From CAYWEM01 sp964457225 (GTDB lineage Bacteria > Acidobacteriota > Aminicenantia > UBA2199), in assembly GCA_964457225.1 (NCBI GenBank), contig CAYWEM010000001.1:310001-374000 (forward strand): a stretch of DNA of 64,000 nt. Reading direction: 5' to 3'. Every line of letters starts with the position of its first letter. Position 1 is the stretch's first letter. The notes below the pieces were generated by a model. The model searched no databases and was not told the origin of the DNA. It saw nothing but the letters and a program-made list of their open reading frames with translations. Positions 9,554 to 17,378 of this stretch are shown in pieces. Position numbers and translations under genes: made by a program.

Positions 9554-9946
9554 TCACTCTCCGGACAGACCGCTGATGTACTCCTCGTAGGCGGCTGAAT
9601 TCATCATGCCGTCCAGCTCTTCCCGGGCGCTGACGCGGAGTTTGAACAACCAGCCGGCACCATAGCAATCCTGGTTGAGCAGTTCCGGGTTATCGGCCAG
9701 GGCTTCATTCACTTCAACCACTTCACCGCTGAGAGGAGAATAAACATCGGAAACCGCCTTGACCGATTCGATGTTGCCGCAGGCGTCACCCCGGCGGACA
9801 ACCCGGCCCGGTTCGGGGAGTTCAACGTAGACGACGTCGCCCATTTCATGCTGGGCGTAATCGGAAATACCCACCACGACCAGGTCGTTTTCGGGCAGAA
9901 CCCACTCGTGATCCCTGGTAAAAAGCAATTTATCCTTGCTCATCAC
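9554..9946 (-). CDS. gcvH: Glycine cleavage system H protein
   Basis: GcvH is the lipoylated shuttle that carries the aminomethyl group from the P-protein to GcvT. The 130 residues are normal in length. The lipoyl lysine is Lys63 in the ESVKAVSD motif, preceded by GDVVYVELPEPG and followed by SPLSGEVVEVNE, with the terminal WLFKL strand present. The ribosome site AGGAG is clear. It lies 8 bases after gcvT and 4 bases before gcvPA. Genes for lipoate attachment and for the L protein are not in the window. Confidence 0.97.
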   Translation of the reverse strand: MMSKDKLLFTRDHEWVLPENDLVVVGISDYAQHEMGDVVYVELPEPGRVVRRGDACGNIESVKAVSDVYSPLSGEVVEVNEALADNPELLNQDCYGAGWLFKLRVSAREELDGMMNSAAYEEYISGLSGE

Positions 9947-9954
9947 TCCTCCTG

Positions 9955-11049
9955 TTACTTTGATCTCTTGTAAAAAGGCGTCTTGACGACTTCAGCCCGA
10001 ACGGCCCGGCCGCGCACCTCGACCTGGAATTCAGTTCCCACCGCAGCGGCGGCCACCGGCAGGTAGGCCAGCCCGATCGACTGCTTGAGAAAAGGAGCCA
10101 TGGTGCCGCTGGTGACCGCTCCAAAAGGACGGCCGTCAACGATGATCGGATAGCCGTGACGGGCGATGCCCGGTTCCAGCAGTTTGAATCCGACCAGCTT
10201 GCGGCTGACCCCGGCTTCTTTCTGGCGGACCAATGCTTCGCGACCGATGAAATCGCCCTTGTCCAGTTTCAGAATCCAGCCCAGGTCGGCTTCCAGAACG
10301 GTATGACTGTCGTCGATGTCATTTCCGTAAAGAGCCATCTTGGCTTCCAGGCGCAATGTGTCCCGGGCTCCCAAACCGACCGGCACAACTCCCCTGGATT
10401 CTCCCCGGGAAGCAAGTTCCAGCATTAATTTGCAGGCTTCATCGGCGGCAACGGTCAGATATACTTCAAAACCATCCTCACCGGTATAGCCGGTCCTGGA
10501 AACCAGGGCCTGCAGGCCCATCACCCGGGTTTCGGCGAAACCGTAATAAGGCATTGCGGCCAGGTCGAAGTCGGTCAGTTCAGCCAGCAGGGGCAGGGCC
10601 TGCGGCCCCTGAACCGCGATCTGCGAATAGAGTTCGCTCAGGTTTTTCAGCTCGACTTCGAAGGAAGCGCACTTTTCCTGCAGCCAGCTGAAATCCTTCC
10701 CGGTGTTTCCGGCATTGACCACCAGCAGGTAATGATTCTTGTCCATCATGTAGACCAGCAGGTCATCCACGAAAGTACCTTCAGGAGTAAGGAAGGCGTT
10801 GTAGTGAATTTTACCGGGCTCCAGGCGGGACAGGTCATTGGAGGTAACGTACTGCAGTGCGGCCAGGGCCTGGGGACCGGACACGATTATTTCACCCATG
10901 TGGCTGACGTCAAACAACCCGCCGGCGGTACGCACGGCGACATGTTCCTGGTTGATGCCGGAAAACTGGATGGGCAACTCCCAGCCGGCAAACTCGACCA
11001 TTTTCCCCTGCAATTGATGCAGGGCGGCGTTGAGCTTGGTCTTTTTCAT
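9955..11049 (-). CDS. gcvT: Aminomethyltransferase (glycine cleavage T protein)
   Basis: GcvT transfers the methylene group from aminomethyl-GcvH to tetrahydrofolate and releases ammonia. The chosen ATG at 11049 has AAGGAG seven bases upstream and begins MKKTKLNAALHQLQGKMVEF, which is where family members start; a longer frame to 11106 has no such support. The 364 residues include FDVSHMGEI, NDLSRLEPGKIHYNAFLTPEGTFVDDLLVY, RTGYTGEDGFEVY, GLGARDTLRLEAKMALYGNDID and the C-terminal GTMAPFLKQSIGLAYLP. A hairpin with a T-run separates it from nifU, so its expression may be partly independent of nifSU. Confidence 0.96.
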   Translation of the reverse strand: MKKTKLNAALHQLQGKMVEFAGWELPIQFSGINQEHVAVRTAGGLFDVSHMGEIIVSGPQALAALQYVTSNDLSRLEPGKIHYNAFLTPEGTFVDDLLVYMMDKNHYLLVVNAGNTGKDFSWLQEKCASFEVELKNLSELYSQIAVQGPQALPLLAELTDFDLAAMPYYGFAETRVMGLQALVSRTGYTGEDGFEVYLTVAADEACKLMLELASRGESRGVVPVGLGARDTLRLEAKMALYGNDIDDSHTVLEADLGWILKLDKGDFIGREALVRQKEAGVSRKLVGFKLLEPGIARHGYPIIVDGRPFGAVTSGTMAPFLKQSIGLAYLPVAAAAVGTEFQVEVRGRAVRAEVVKTPFYKRSK

Positions 11050-11096
11050 CGGCGACTCCTTGCGGGAATTAAGGTCCAGACTAACACAACAGGGGC

Positions 11097-11128
11097 AAAA
11101 AATCAATGGCCGACGCGGAAAAGCGGCC
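11097..11128 (-). terminator. Possible terminator or attenuator between nifU and gcvT
   Basis: Reading the minus strand directly after the nifU TAA, an arm GGCCG and an arm CGGCC enclose an 11-base loop, followed after five bases by a run of six T. The stem is only 5 bp and the T-run is not adjacent, so termination would be partial. It could reduce read-through from nifSU into the gcv genes. Confidence 0.4.
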
Positions 11129-12094
11129 TTAGATCACCTGCACCCTGATCCCTCGGTGGAGGTTGTCCACCAGGCTCTTTTCGATGAAACTCAGGGTGCC
11201 GGTTTTACTCGAGGCACAACCCCGGCAGGCACCCAGGTAACGAATGGAAACCAGCACCCCGGCATCATCCTGATTGACGTCCACCACTTCCAAACTGCCT
11301 CCATCGGCGGCCAGCAGTGGGCGGACGTTCACGTCAAGTACTTTTTCAATTTCACGCAGTTTCTGGACCAGGGTCATTTCCGGGAAGGAATCTTTTTCAA
11401 TACTGTCCCTGATTTCCCGCCTTTCATCTTCTTCCAGGGCTTCCTTAAGAATATCGACCAGGTAACGCGATCTCCTTTCATGGCCTCCGGGACGGATACA
11501 GGACTTGCAATAGGCTCCGGCCTTGGTGAAGTTCGTGATTTGTTCAACCGTGCTAAGCTTGTTGATGCGGATTGCATCTCGAATGGTGCGCAAGCTGACC
11601 CGGGCGCACTCGCAGACGATTTCCTCTTCCTCGAAATGAGACACATCGACTTTTTTGTAAATAGCGGCCGCTTTCTTGATCACGTCATAGGCCATGACAC
11701 TGCAGTGCATCTTCTGGGGCGGCACGGCCGGCGTACCCGGTTCGTCGCGCAGAGCCTGTTCGACTTCGATGTTGGTTATTTTGATCACCTGGTCAACCGT
11801 TTTCCCGATGCAGAGCTCGGCCATGATATCACTGGAAGCGATGGCCGTACCGCAGCCGAAACTCTTGAACCGGGCGTCAAGAATGCGGTCGGTAGCTGGA
11901 TCCACGGCCCAGAAAAGTCTTACCGCATCACCGCAGGCTTCGGCCCCCCAGTCGGCCACCACCAGTTCGGCGCCCAGGGCCGCGGCTTCTTCGGCACTTA
12001 TTTCACCGCGATGCCGGGGATTGTTCATCCTTTCCTTGACCTGGTTTGAATATCGCTCCCACAGGGAGCCGCCAATTAAATCGTTTTTGGCCAT
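11129..12094 (-). CDS. nifU: Full-length NifU-type Fe-S cluster scaffold
   Basis: NifU assembles Fe-S clusters from sulfur delivered by a cysteine desulfurase. All three modules are present in 321 residues. The IscU-like N-terminal domain has its Cys ligands in EACGDAV, FGCGTA and HCSVMA. The central BFD-type [2Fe-2S] domain has CEC then CKSC. The C-terminal Nfu domain has GACRGCASS. The order matches the classic NifU rather than a bare IscU. A GGAGG ribosome site precedes the start, and nifS lies 24 bases upstream, making the usual nifS-nifU pair, here outside any nitrogen-fixation cluster and so probably the housekeeping Fe-S system. Confidence 0.95.
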   Translation of the reverse strand: MAKNDLIGGSLWERYSNQVKERMNNPRHRGEISAEEAAALGAELVVADWGAEACGDAVRLFWAVDPATDRILDARFKSFGCGTAIASSDIMAELCIGKTVDQVIKITNIEVEQALRDEPGTPAVPPQKMHCSVMAYDVIKKAAAIYKKVDVSHFEEEEIVCECARVSLRTIRDAIRINKLSTVEQITNFTKAGAYCKSCIRPGGHERRSRYLVDILKEALEEDERREIRDSIEKDSFPEMTLVQKLREIEKVLDVNVRPLLAADGGSLEVVDVNQDDAGVLVSIRYLGACRGCASSKTGTLSFIEKSLVDNLHRGIRVQVI

Positions 12095-12118
12095 ATCGCA
12101 TACCTCCGGAAATTCATT

Positions 12119-13291
12119 TCAGCGGCAGGAAAAGGTGGATGAAATCGAGCGCAGCCTGTTCACCGCCCTGGTCAGCACTTCGGCGGCCCGCTCGATTTCA
12201 GTTTCAGTGCTGAAACGTGACAGGCTCAGGCGCACCGCGGTATGGGCCATGTCTGCTTCCAGTCCCAGGGCCCTGAAAACCGGATTGGCCTGTAGTGTTT
12301 CCGAGGCGCAGGCACTGCCGGTGGAAGCTGCCACTCCGTTCTGGTTCAGGTCCCAGAGCATGGCTTCTCCCTCGATACCGCGAAATCCGGCCAGGATGGT
12401 ATTGGCCGTGCGCCGGCCGCGGTCGCCGACCACCCTGGTATCGGGCAGGGCCAGGATCGCGTCTTCAAGGCGGTCACGCAGGGCGCGTATTTCCCGGTTG
12501 AAATAAGGCAGGTGAGCAACGGCCGTTTCAATGGCGAGGCCCATGCCGACCAGCCCGGGCACGTTGACTGTGCCGGCGCGGCGGCCGCCCATCTGTTCAC
12601 CTCCGTGCAGCAGCGGTGTCAGCCGGCGGTCCTTCCGGATGAACAGGCCTCCAACACCCTTGGGACCGTGAAATTTATGCGCGCTGAAGGTCAGGAAATC
12701 AACCGGAACAGCCTTGAGATCGACCGGGATTTTTCCGACCGCCTGCACCGCGTCACTGTGCAGAAGCACATCGTTTTCCCGGCATATTTCCGCCAGCTCG
12801 GCCATAGGGTTGATCAGCCCGGTTTCGTTGTTGACCCACATCACCGAAACCAGGGCGGTTCGATCCGGATCGATGTGGGCACGCAGGATGTCGCCGTCGA
12901 TCAGGCCGGCTTCGTTTACCGGCATCAACATTACTTCGACACCGAGTTCAGCCAGGAACTCCAGGCTGTGCTTGACGCAGGGATGCTCAACCGGGCTGCT
13001 GAGAACCTGCTTTTTTTGGCCAGTCCTGATCAGGTCGTGGTATATGCCCTTTAAAACAGTATTGTTGCCCTCGGTGGCGCAACTGTTTATTACGATGTCG
13101 TCCTGGTCTGAAGCATTGATTGACTGGTAAAGCCGGTCCATGGCCAGGCGCATGAATGGATGCACTGCACTGCCGAATTCGTGCAGGGAATTCGGATTGC
13201 CGTACATTTGGCAGAAAAAGGGCTCCATGGCCTCGCGCACCAGGGGGTCAACTATCGTGGTGGCGTTGTTGTCCAGGTAAATTCGTTCCAT
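12119..13291 (-). CDS. nifS: Cysteine desulfurase, NifS/IscS family
   Basis: This PLP enzyme takes sulfur from cysteine and passes it to NifU. The 390 residues run from MERIYLDNNATT with an AAGAGG ribosome site about 8 bases before the ATG; the open frame continues upstream for 63 codons, but that part is low-complexity, overlaps the promoter and is not conserved-looking. The PLP lysine is Lys206 in SAHKFHGPKG, the VEHP motif is at 101-104 and the persulfide cysteine is Cys328 in STGSACAS. The STGSACAS loop is the short NifS/group I kind. It is the first gene of the long minus-strand run ending at queA. Confidence 0.95.
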   Translation of the reverse strand: MERIYLDNNATTIVDPLVREAMEPFFCQMYGNPNSLHEFGSAVHPFMRLAMDRLYQSINASDQDDIVINSCATEGNNTVLKGIYHDLIRTGQKKQVLSSPVEHPCVKHSLEFLAELGVEVMLMPVNEAGLIDGDILRAHIDPDRTALVSVMWVNNETGLINPMAELAEICRENDVLLHSDAVQAVGKIPVDLKAVPVDFLTFSAHKFHGPKGVGGLFIRKDRRLTPLLHGGEQMGGRRAGTVNVPGLVGMGLAIETAVAHLPYFNREIRALRDRLEDAILALPDTRVVGDRGRRTANTILAGFRGIEGEAMLWDLNQNGVAASTGSACASETLQANPVFRALGLEADMAHTAVRLSLSRFSTETEIERAAEVLTRAVNRLRSISSTFSCR

Positions 13292-13318
13292 GGTCAAACC
13301 TCTTGCAGTCGATAGTGG

Positions 13319-13347
13319 ATTATAAAGCAAAAGCCCCGGCATGACAA
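13319..13347 (-). promoter_or_regulatory. Sigma-70-type promoter of the nifS-to-queA run
   Basis: On the minus strand a -35 box TTGTCA (13342-13347) and a perfect -10 box TATAAT (13319-13324) are 17 bases apart. Transcription would begin near 13312, about 20 bases before the nifS ATG. An inverted repeat with arms AGCCCGG and CCGGGGCT lies across the -35 box and spacer (about 13332-13357) and could be an operator, or a hairpin in read-through RNA. Confidence 0.7.
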
Positions 13348-13468
13348 CCGGGCTTCCCCGGCCTGATTCACCCTCCAAATCCATGGAATAGGGAAAGGGT
13401 GAAGCAAAAGCGAACAAAAACGAAGGTGCAGGAATCCGACAAAGTACGGCTGGACGTGCCCCTTGGGG

Positions 13469-13509
13469 TAACATGACCACTGTCTGAGCGCAGCGAGTTG
13501 GTCATGTTA
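13469..13509. repeat. 41-base palindromic element with perfect 11-bp arms
   Basis: Arms TAACATGACCA (13469-13479) and TGGTCATGTTA (13499-13509) are exact reverse complements around a 19-base centre containing GAGCGCAGCGAG. It lacks a T-run on either side, so it is not an ordinary terminator. The form is that of a dispersed intergenic (REP-like) hairpin, but only one copy is visible in this window. Confidence 0.55.
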
Positions 13510-13720
13510 GGGAAGCCGGGCTTACGTCGGTCTGCACCGTAGTGGTGAGCGTTGATTCACACTTTACCTTGGATGAAAACCAGATCCTAAAAGCATTTTT
13601 CAAGCTATTCCAGGAATTAGGTGGATGATTATGGCCCGGCCTGCCGGTCAAGGTATTCAGCCGTCCGGCTCGGCGCGGCCGGGTATGGTGCCGTTAGTTA
13701 TCGGTTTTTTTGTGATACGA

Positions 13721-14482
13721 TCAGCTGAAAGTTCCCTTGACGTAGTCGCGGGTCAGGTCACGGGCCGGGCTTTCGAACAAGCGTTCCGCCGGTCCGGCTT
13801 CGATCACCTCGCCCAGATACAGAAAAACCACGTAATCAGCCAGCCGGCGCGCCTGGCGCAGTATGTGAGTGACCATGACCATGGTGTACCTGCCCCGGTA
13901 CTCCAGGAACTTTTCCTCTATATGCCTGCTGGAAAGCGGATCAAGGGCTGAGGTCGGTTCATCGGCCAGTATGATTTCCGGCTTCACGGCCAGGGCCCGG
14001 GCCAGGCAGAGCCTTTGCTGCTGGCCGACCGATAGCCGCGCGGCCGGCTGCTGCAGTCGGTCCCGAACTTCCTCCCAGAGGCCGACCTGCTCGAGATTGT
14101 GCCTGACCAGCTGGTCCAGGTCCCGGCGTTTCACCCGACCGTGAATACGGGGGCCGTAAGCCACGTTGTCGTAAATAGACATGGGCAGAGGATAGGGTTT
14201 TTGCAGCAGCATGCCCATGCGTCGGCGCATCTCGGTTATTTCAATATTTGCATCCATTATCTCGAGATCGTCGATCATGACCGAGCCGCTGACCTGCACT
14301 CCCTCGAGTGATTCAAAGAGCCGGTTGAAGCAACGCAGCAGCGTAGTCTTGCCGCAGCCGGAAGGCCCTATGATGGCCGTTATCTGTCCGGCGGGCAGGT
14401 CCAGGTTGACGTTCTTGAGTATCGGCTGGTTACCGATGGCCAGGTTCAGGTTTCGTACTCTGATTCGGCCGCTTTGCTCCAT
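13721..14482 (-). CDS. pstB: Phosphate ABC transporter ATP-binding protein
   Basis: PstB is the ATPase of the high-affinity phosphate importer. The 253 residues have the Walker A motif GPSGCGKTT, the PstB-typical segment RCFNRL, a Q-loop at MGMLLQKPYPLPMSIYDNVAYGPR, the signature LSVGQQQRLCLARALA (Val replaces the usual second Gly) and Walker B ILADEPTSALDP. PstB-type length and sequence around the Q-loop separate it from other importers. It is the last gene of pstS-pstC-pstA-pstB, 10 bases after pstA with a GGAG ribosome site. No phoU follows, unlike in many pst operons. Confidence 0.95.
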   Translation of the reverse strand: MEQSGRIRVRNLNLAIGNQPILKNVNLDLPAGQITAIIGPSGCGKTTLLRCFNRLFESLEGVQVSGSVMIDDLEIMDANIEITEMRRRMGMLLQKPYPLPMSIYDNVAYGPRIHGRVKRRDLDQLVRHNLEQVGLWEEVRDRLQQPAARLSVGQQQRLCLARALAVKPEIILADEPTSALDPLSSRHIEEKFLEYRGRYTMVMVTHILRQARRLADYVVFLYLGEVIEAGPAERLFESPARDLTRDYVKGTFS

Positions 14483-14492
14483 CTATCAGCTC

Positions 14493-15344
14493 CTAATCGA
14501 TGACATTTCTGGAAAATCGCTTCATGACCATTCTGGCCAGCAGGCTGATCAACAGGATCAGCAGGGTTAAAATAAAAGCCGAGGCATAGGCCCTCTCCCT
14601 GACTTCAGGCAGTGGGCTGCTCAATTGGAAGAAAATGGCCAGCGGCAGGGTGGCCACCGGGTCACTCAGTGATTCCGGAATATGGTCGGTGAAACCGGCG
14701 GTGAACAGGATCGAAGCGGCATCGCCGATAGCCCGGCCCAGGGAAACCAGCAACCCGGTCAGGATCGCAGGCAGGACCTGGCGCAGCAACACACGCAGGG
14801 CCGTTTCCAGCCGGGTGGCGCCCAGGGCCTGCGATGAGTCGAGCAGTTCCGAAGGAACCAGGCGCATTGATTCATCTATGGTGCGCACGGTCAGCGGCAG
14901 TATCAGCAGGGCCACGGTTACTATCCCGGCCAGCAGGGAAACCCGCAGACCCAGGAAGATCATCACCGTGAAGCCCAGGGCCCCGAAGACTATTGAAGGA
15001 ACTCCGCTCATGACGTCGAATACCAGGCGGATGAACCCGGCAAGGCGGGGCCGGTTTTTGAGGCCGGTATTAAGCAGCAGGGTCAGCGGCAGGGCCAGGC
15101 AGGCGGCCAGGGCCACTGCACCCAGGGAGAGATACAGGGAACCGACTATGGCGTTGAGAATTCCGCCTTCCCGTCCCAGGTAAAAACCTCCCTGCGGAGT
15201 CTTGGTGATCATGTCGAGGTTCATGGCCGGCAGTCCCTTCCAGAATACCGTGCCGATGATCATGGCCAATGTCAGCAAAATCAGGCCGGTGGCTGCGTAC
15301 ATCAAAAAAAGCATGAGTTTTTCTTCCAGCAGGCGGGCTTTCAT
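14493..15344 (-). CDS. pstA: Phosphate ABC transporter permease PstA
   Basis: PstA forms the channel with PstC. The ATG at 15344 begins just after the pstC stop codon, with GGGAGA nine bases upstream; the frame is open further upstream but there it only overlaps pstC. The 283 residues give about six membrane segments and contain GGILNAIVGSLYLSL, SGVPSIVFGALGF, and the ATPase-contacting loop SQALGATRLETALRVLLRQVLPAILTGLLVSLGRAIGDAA, matching the EAA-type motif of PstA/PstC. An ATG at 15353 is a weaker alternative. Confidence 0.93.
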   Translation of the reverse strand: MKARLLEEKLMLFLMYAATGLILLTLAMIIGTVFWKGLPAMNLDMITKTPQGGFYLGREGGILNAIVGSLYLSLGAVALAACLALPLTLLLNTGLKNRPRLAGFIRLVFDVMSGVPSIVFGALGFTVMIFLGLRVSLLAGIVTVALLILPLTVRTIDESMRLVPSELLDSSQALGATRLETALRVLLRQVLPAILTGLLVSLGRAIGDAASILFTAGFTDHIPESLSDPVATLPLAIFFQLSSPLPEVRERAYASAFILTLLILLISLLARMVMKRFSRNVID

Positions 15345-15345
15345 T

Positions 15346-16239
15346 TCAGGCATTCTCCCGCTTGATGCGCAGCAGCATGGCCCGGGAAAGCAAATGGAAT
15401 ACAACCACGATGACCAGAAGCAACAAGGCGGAAAAAAGCAGGGCCGAATCAACCAGGGGCACGGAATGCATCTCCCCGTAATGATTGGCGATCAGGGCCG
15501 GTAAGGGATAAGCCGGGTCGAATACCGAACGGGGGTTGGCGGCGACGTTGCCGGCCACCATCATCACGGCCATGGTTTCCCCGAAGGCCCTGGACAATCC
15601 GAGCACCACGGCCGCGGCCAGGCCGGGGAAAGCCTTCCTGGCCACCACGTGTTTCACGGTCTGCCAGCGGGTGGCCCCCAGAGCCAATGACACTTCCCGC
15701 ATGGCCGTCGGCACGCTGCGCATGACCGAAACGGAAACGTGAACTATTATCGGCACTATCATCACGGCCAGCACCAGGCCGGCACTGAGAACACTGTAAC
15801 CAGAAGAAGTCCGGCCGAACATGGGCGCCAGCCGGTCCCGCACCAGGGGTACGATCACCAGCACCCCCCAGACTCCATAAACCACCGAGGGAATTCCGGC
15901 CAGGATATCTATGGCCGGAAGCACCATGGCCCGCAGGCGGGCCGGGGCGTATTCTGAAATGAAAACCGCGGTCAGAAGTGAAAGGGGCACGGCCAGCAGT
16001 ACGGCCAGGCCTGTCACCCAGAAAGTACCGGTGATGAAGGGCCAGAATCCGAATTCACCGCGCATGGGTTTCCAGGAGGAAGAAAACAGGAGTTCGAGCA
16101 AGGGTTTTTCCAGCATGATCTGCCTGGAACGCCAGCAGAGACCGATGACCAGGACGATCATGAGCATGAGCACGGCCAGGGACACGCCCCAGAGCCAGCT
16201 TGAGCCCAGCCGGTTGAGAAAACGACGGCGGCGATCCAT
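15346..16239 (-). CDS. pstC: Phosphate ABC transporter permease PstC
   Basis: This is the second permease of the phosphate importer. It has a basic N-terminus (MDRRRRFLNRL), a first membrane segment, LTAVFISEYAP, DILAGIPSVVYGVWG and the cytoplasmic coupling loop LALGATRWQTVKHVVARKAFPGLAAAVVLGLSRAFGETMAVMMVAGN, typical of PstC. The start at 16239 leaves a 16-base gap to the pstS stop; no strong ribosome site is seen, and a TTG at 16299 inside pstS is possible but would add a non-conserved tail. Confidence 0.92.
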   Translation of the reverse strand: MDRRRRFLNRLGSSWLWGVSLAVLMLMIVLVIGLCWRSRQIMLEKPLLELLFSSSWKPMRGEFGFWPFITGTFWVTGLAVLLAVPLSLLTAVFISEYAPARLRAMVLPAIDILAGIPSVVYGVWGVLVIVPLVRDRLAPMFGRTSSGYSVLSAGLVLAVMIVPIIVHVSVSVMRSVPTAMREVSLALGATRWQTVKHVVARKAFPGLAAAVVLGLSRAFGETMAVMMVAGNVAANPRSVFDPAYPLPALIANHYGEMHSVPLVDSALLFSALLLLVIVVVFHLLSRAMLLRIKRENA

Positions 16240-16255
16240 GAAACCGGGCTTGGTT

Positions 16256-17182
16256 TTATTCGCTCTTGGCCGCGGCCGGCACGTATCCGGCTTCGACAAC
16301 GTAATCCTGTCCGGAACTGTTTATCCAGTTCAGAAACAGGGCCACACTCTCCTTCAGCGGCTTTGCATCGTGCACCAGCAGCAGATCGCGAGCCGGCGGA
16401 GCCGGGTAACGACCGGCGGCGATGGCCGCCAGCAGACTGCCGCGATCCTGGTAGAAGTTTTCGTGTTCCTCGATCAGGCCGCTGCCGTCGAGATCGATCG
16501 GGACGATCATTATTCCGGCCAGGGCCCGGCCGCTGACCGCGTCGTAAGCGTAATTGACGTTGTTGTAACCGATGGCCGAGGCATCCCGGATGACAGCTTC
16601 GGCCATGCCCGGATCTCCGTAAACCCCAATGCCCAGAAGATCCTCCTGCTTGGCCCCCAGGAAAGCCGCCCAGACTTCGGCCGCTCCGCAAGAATCGGAG
16701 CGGGTGTATACGTGCAGCGGGAGTACTTTGAAAGCTTCAGCAAGACTTGACCAGCAGGAAGGTTGATCCGCCAGCCATAGCGACGCGAATGCTTCCCTGG
16801 AAAGTCCCTGCCGCTGCAGTGCCCCGCTATTGGGATTGGCGGCGCTGGCCGTAGCCACCACGGCATCACGGGCCACCACCAGGGCGACTACTCCCCTGTT
16901 CACTTCTTCCGGGTAAAGATCACGTGAAACCATGCCCAGGTCCGCGAAACCGGTCAGAACATCGGTTATGCCCTTTCCGGCCCCGCCGGCGGAAACGTCG
17001 ATGCGTATATGGGGATACTCCCGGCGGAACTCCTCGCTCCACCTGACCATCATAGGGTAAAGCGCCCAGGCGCCGGTGACCGTTATGGTTTCCTGGTCCC
17101 GGTCGGACCGGCCGCTGCAGCCGCATAAAACCAACCCCAGGCAGAGCGGCAGAAGGAAAAGGCAAATCGTTTTGTTTTTCAT
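16256..17182 (-). CDS. pstS: PstS-like oxyanion-binding lipoprotein
   Basis: This is the substrate-binding protein of the pst transporter, with a signal peptide and lipobox ending at Cys21 or Cys23 (VLCGC), so it should be anchored at the periplasmic side. The 308 residues follow the PBP-like fold of PstS: a first ligand loop at VTGAWALYP, a second at SAGGAGKGI, then FADLGMVSRDL with the expected Asp, and a hinge loop RSDSCGAAEVW. Several Ser/Thr positions that bind phosphate in known PstS proteins are Ala or Cys here, so affinity or even the anion could differ. Gene order with pstCAB still makes phosphate the likeliest substrate. A consensus-like promoter lies upstream. Confidence 0.88.
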   Translation of the reverse strand: MKNKTICLFLLPLCLGLVLCGCSGRSDRDQETITVTGAWALYPMMVRWSEEFRREYPHIRIDVSAGGAGKGITDVLTGFADLGMVSRDLYPEEVNRGVVALVVARDAVVATASAANPNSGALQRQGLSREAFASLWLADQPSCWSSLAEAFKVLPLHVYTRSDSCGAAEVWAAFLGAKQEDLLGIGVYGDPGMAEAVIRDASAIGYNNVNYAYDAVSGRALAGIMIVPIDLDGSGLIEEHENFYQDRGSLLAAIAAGRYPAPPARDLLLVHDAKPLKESVALFLNWINSSGQDYVVEAGYVPAAAKSE

Positions 17183-17206
17183 GTCACGTCCCTTTTTTTA
17201 AGAGTT

Positions 17207-17235
17207 ATAATATAAACAACTTTACCCGATGTCAA
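17207..17235 (-). promoter_or_regulatory. Sigma-70-type promoter of pstSCAB
   Basis: On the minus strand TTGACA (17230-17235) and TATTAT (17207-17212) are separated by exactly 17 bases, placing the start of transcription near 17200, about 18 bases before the pstS ATG. I could not recognise clear tandem Pho-box repeats. Confidence 0.72.
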
Positions 17236-17378
17236 GGAAACTGCCTTGATTTGACTTTTCCGACTGAAATCCCAAATTGTACCGGCCTGATAATAAGCGG
17301 CAATTAACTTGATCAGAACTGGAAAAAAACAGAATTTAAGTTATAATTGATAATGACGATATAATTTTGGTGAACATC

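Larger units (their letters stand above)
13292..13720. other. Gene-free interval between nifS and pstB (429 bases)
   Basis: No convincing protein gene lies here; the open frames that enter it are out-of-frame extensions of nifS or shadows of pstB. It holds the nifS promoter with an overlapping inverted repeat (13319-13358), a separate 41-base palindromic element (13469-13509), and several GC-rich short repeats such as the AAGCC/GGGCTT words near 13340-13358 and 13512-13525. No clean T-tailed terminator for pstB is seen. Confidence 0.6.

Noticed and set aside
11050..11128. Glycine riboswitch ahead of gcvT
   Set aside because: The 79-base gap is too short for a tandem glycine aptamer and lacks its conserved core; only a weak hairpin with T-run is present.
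11030..12049. Long plus-strand open frame of 339 codons over nifU
   Set aside because: It is antisense to an unmistakable NifU with all Cys motifs; the product has no recognisable domain and its composition is that of a reverse-frame shadow.
13292..13480. N-terminal extension of NifS to 13480
   Set aside because: It covers the predicted promoter, contains no conserved sequence, and family members start at the MERIYLDNNATT segment with a good ribosome site.
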